NCBI GenBank assembly: GCA_902796095.1
Contig: CADBNP010000285.1
Location: forward strand, 1-16,570
Origin: an uncultured Aeromonadales bacterium
Lineage (GTDB): Bacteria > Pseudomonadota > Gammaproteobacteria > Enterobacterales > Succinivibrionaceae
Direction of reading: 5' to 3'
Length of the DNA stretch: 16,570 bases
Shown here: positions 16,322 to 16,570 of the stretch, piece after piece
Position numbering within the stretch: the stretch's first letter is position 1
Layout of the letters: each line of letters begins with the position of its first letter
The notes under the pieces: generated by a model
Told to the model about the DNA's origin: nothing
The model's input: the letters and a program-made list of their open reading frames with translations, nothing else
Database searches by the model: none
Translations under genes and position numbers: made by a program

Positions 16322-16570
16322 AAACCTACTGCGTAGGAGATATCCACGGCTGTTTTACAGAATTTGCAGAACTGCTTGATTCCGTCGGTTTCAATGAGAA
16401 CGAGGATTTTCTCCTGGCAACAGGCGATATCATAGGACGCGGCCCCTATCCCATAGAAACCCTGCGTTTTTTTCTGAGAAACAGAAGCAGGATAGTTACT
16501 GTTCTGGGGAATCATGAACTCAGTCTCCTTAGAAATTATTCCATCTGGCGATCAATATCAGATCCTAAAA
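16318..16570 (+). CDS. apaH: Diadenosine tetraphosphatase ApaH, partial (5' part)
   Basis: ApaH splits Ap4A symmetrically into two ADP and in E. coli also removes Np4 caps from RNA. Only 84 complete codons lie in the window. They contain the three metallophosphoesterase motifs expected at the amino terminus: GDIHG (7-11), GDIIGRGP (36-43) and GNHE (64-67). E. coli has GNHD; GNHE is also common in the superfamily. AAGGA (16307-16311) stands six bases before the ATG, which overlaps the rsmA stop. Position directly after rsmA supports ApaH over other PPP-family phosphatases. The gene runs off the right edge. Confidence 0.9.
   Translation, partial: MKTYCVGDIHGCFTEFAELLDSVGFNENEDFLLATGDIIGRGPYPIETLRFFLRNRSRIVTVLGNHELSLLRNYSIWRSISDPK

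Overview
The window is a gap-poor stretch of gammaproteobacterial chromosome of moderate GC content. It holds twelve protein-coding genes; the last, apaH, runs off the right edge. Several proteins can be laid almost residue for residue beside their Escherichia coli counterparts (ClpB, RluD, BamD, RluA, PdxA, RsmA). The presence of amgK/murU, the absence of apaG between rsmA and apaH, and a two-helix DjlA show it is not an enterobacterium. An Aeromonadales/Succinivibrionaceae-like host is my best guess, from general resemblance only. I see no insertion sequence, prophage, CRISPR array, tRNA or rRNA.

Layout. Left block, minus strand: rluD, pgeF and clpB, in the same order as in E. coli. They are read from a near-consensus sigma-70 promoter (4803-4831). 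A second, heat-shock-like promoter (2893-2919) sits just before clpB, and a strong UUCG-loop terminator (203-236) ends the unit. Bases 1-202, beyond the terminator, hold nothing I recognise. A 660-base divergent spacer (4706-5365) follows. It carries the rluD promoter, a weaker plus-strand promoter candidate and a run of small hairpins. Next on the plus strand come bamD, rluA (overlapping bamD by one base) and an exported DUF3530-like protein. Facing them on the minus strand is amgK, murU and a DjlA-type J-protein. A 247-base spacer (10550-10796) separates amgK from the plus-strand run lptD, surA, pdxA, rsmA, apaH, whose genes are nearly abutting or overlapping.

How the genes fit together. 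Three themes are interleaved. (1) Outer-membrane assembly: SurA escorts outer-membrane proteins, including LptD, to the BAM complex, of which BamD is an essential lipoprotein; LptD is the lipopolysaccharide export barrel. (2) Peptidoglycan quality and salvage: PgeF prevents wrong amino acids entering the stem peptide, while AmgK and MurU turn salvaged N-acetylmuramic acid into UDP-MurNAc. (3) Ribosome, protein and nucleotide maintenance: RluD and RluA (pseudouridylation), RsmA (16S rRNA dimethylation), ClpB and DjlA (Hsp70 partners), PdxA (vitamin B6) and ApaH (Ap4A hydrolysis).

Two clusters that are far apart in E. coli (bamD/rluD-pgeF-clpB and djlA/lptD-surA-pdxA-rsmA-apaGH) lie side by side here. 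I found no convincing new defence or mobile system. The least explained items are the DUF3530-like protein, the cysteine-rich amino terminus of the J-protein, and the structured spacer before bamD.
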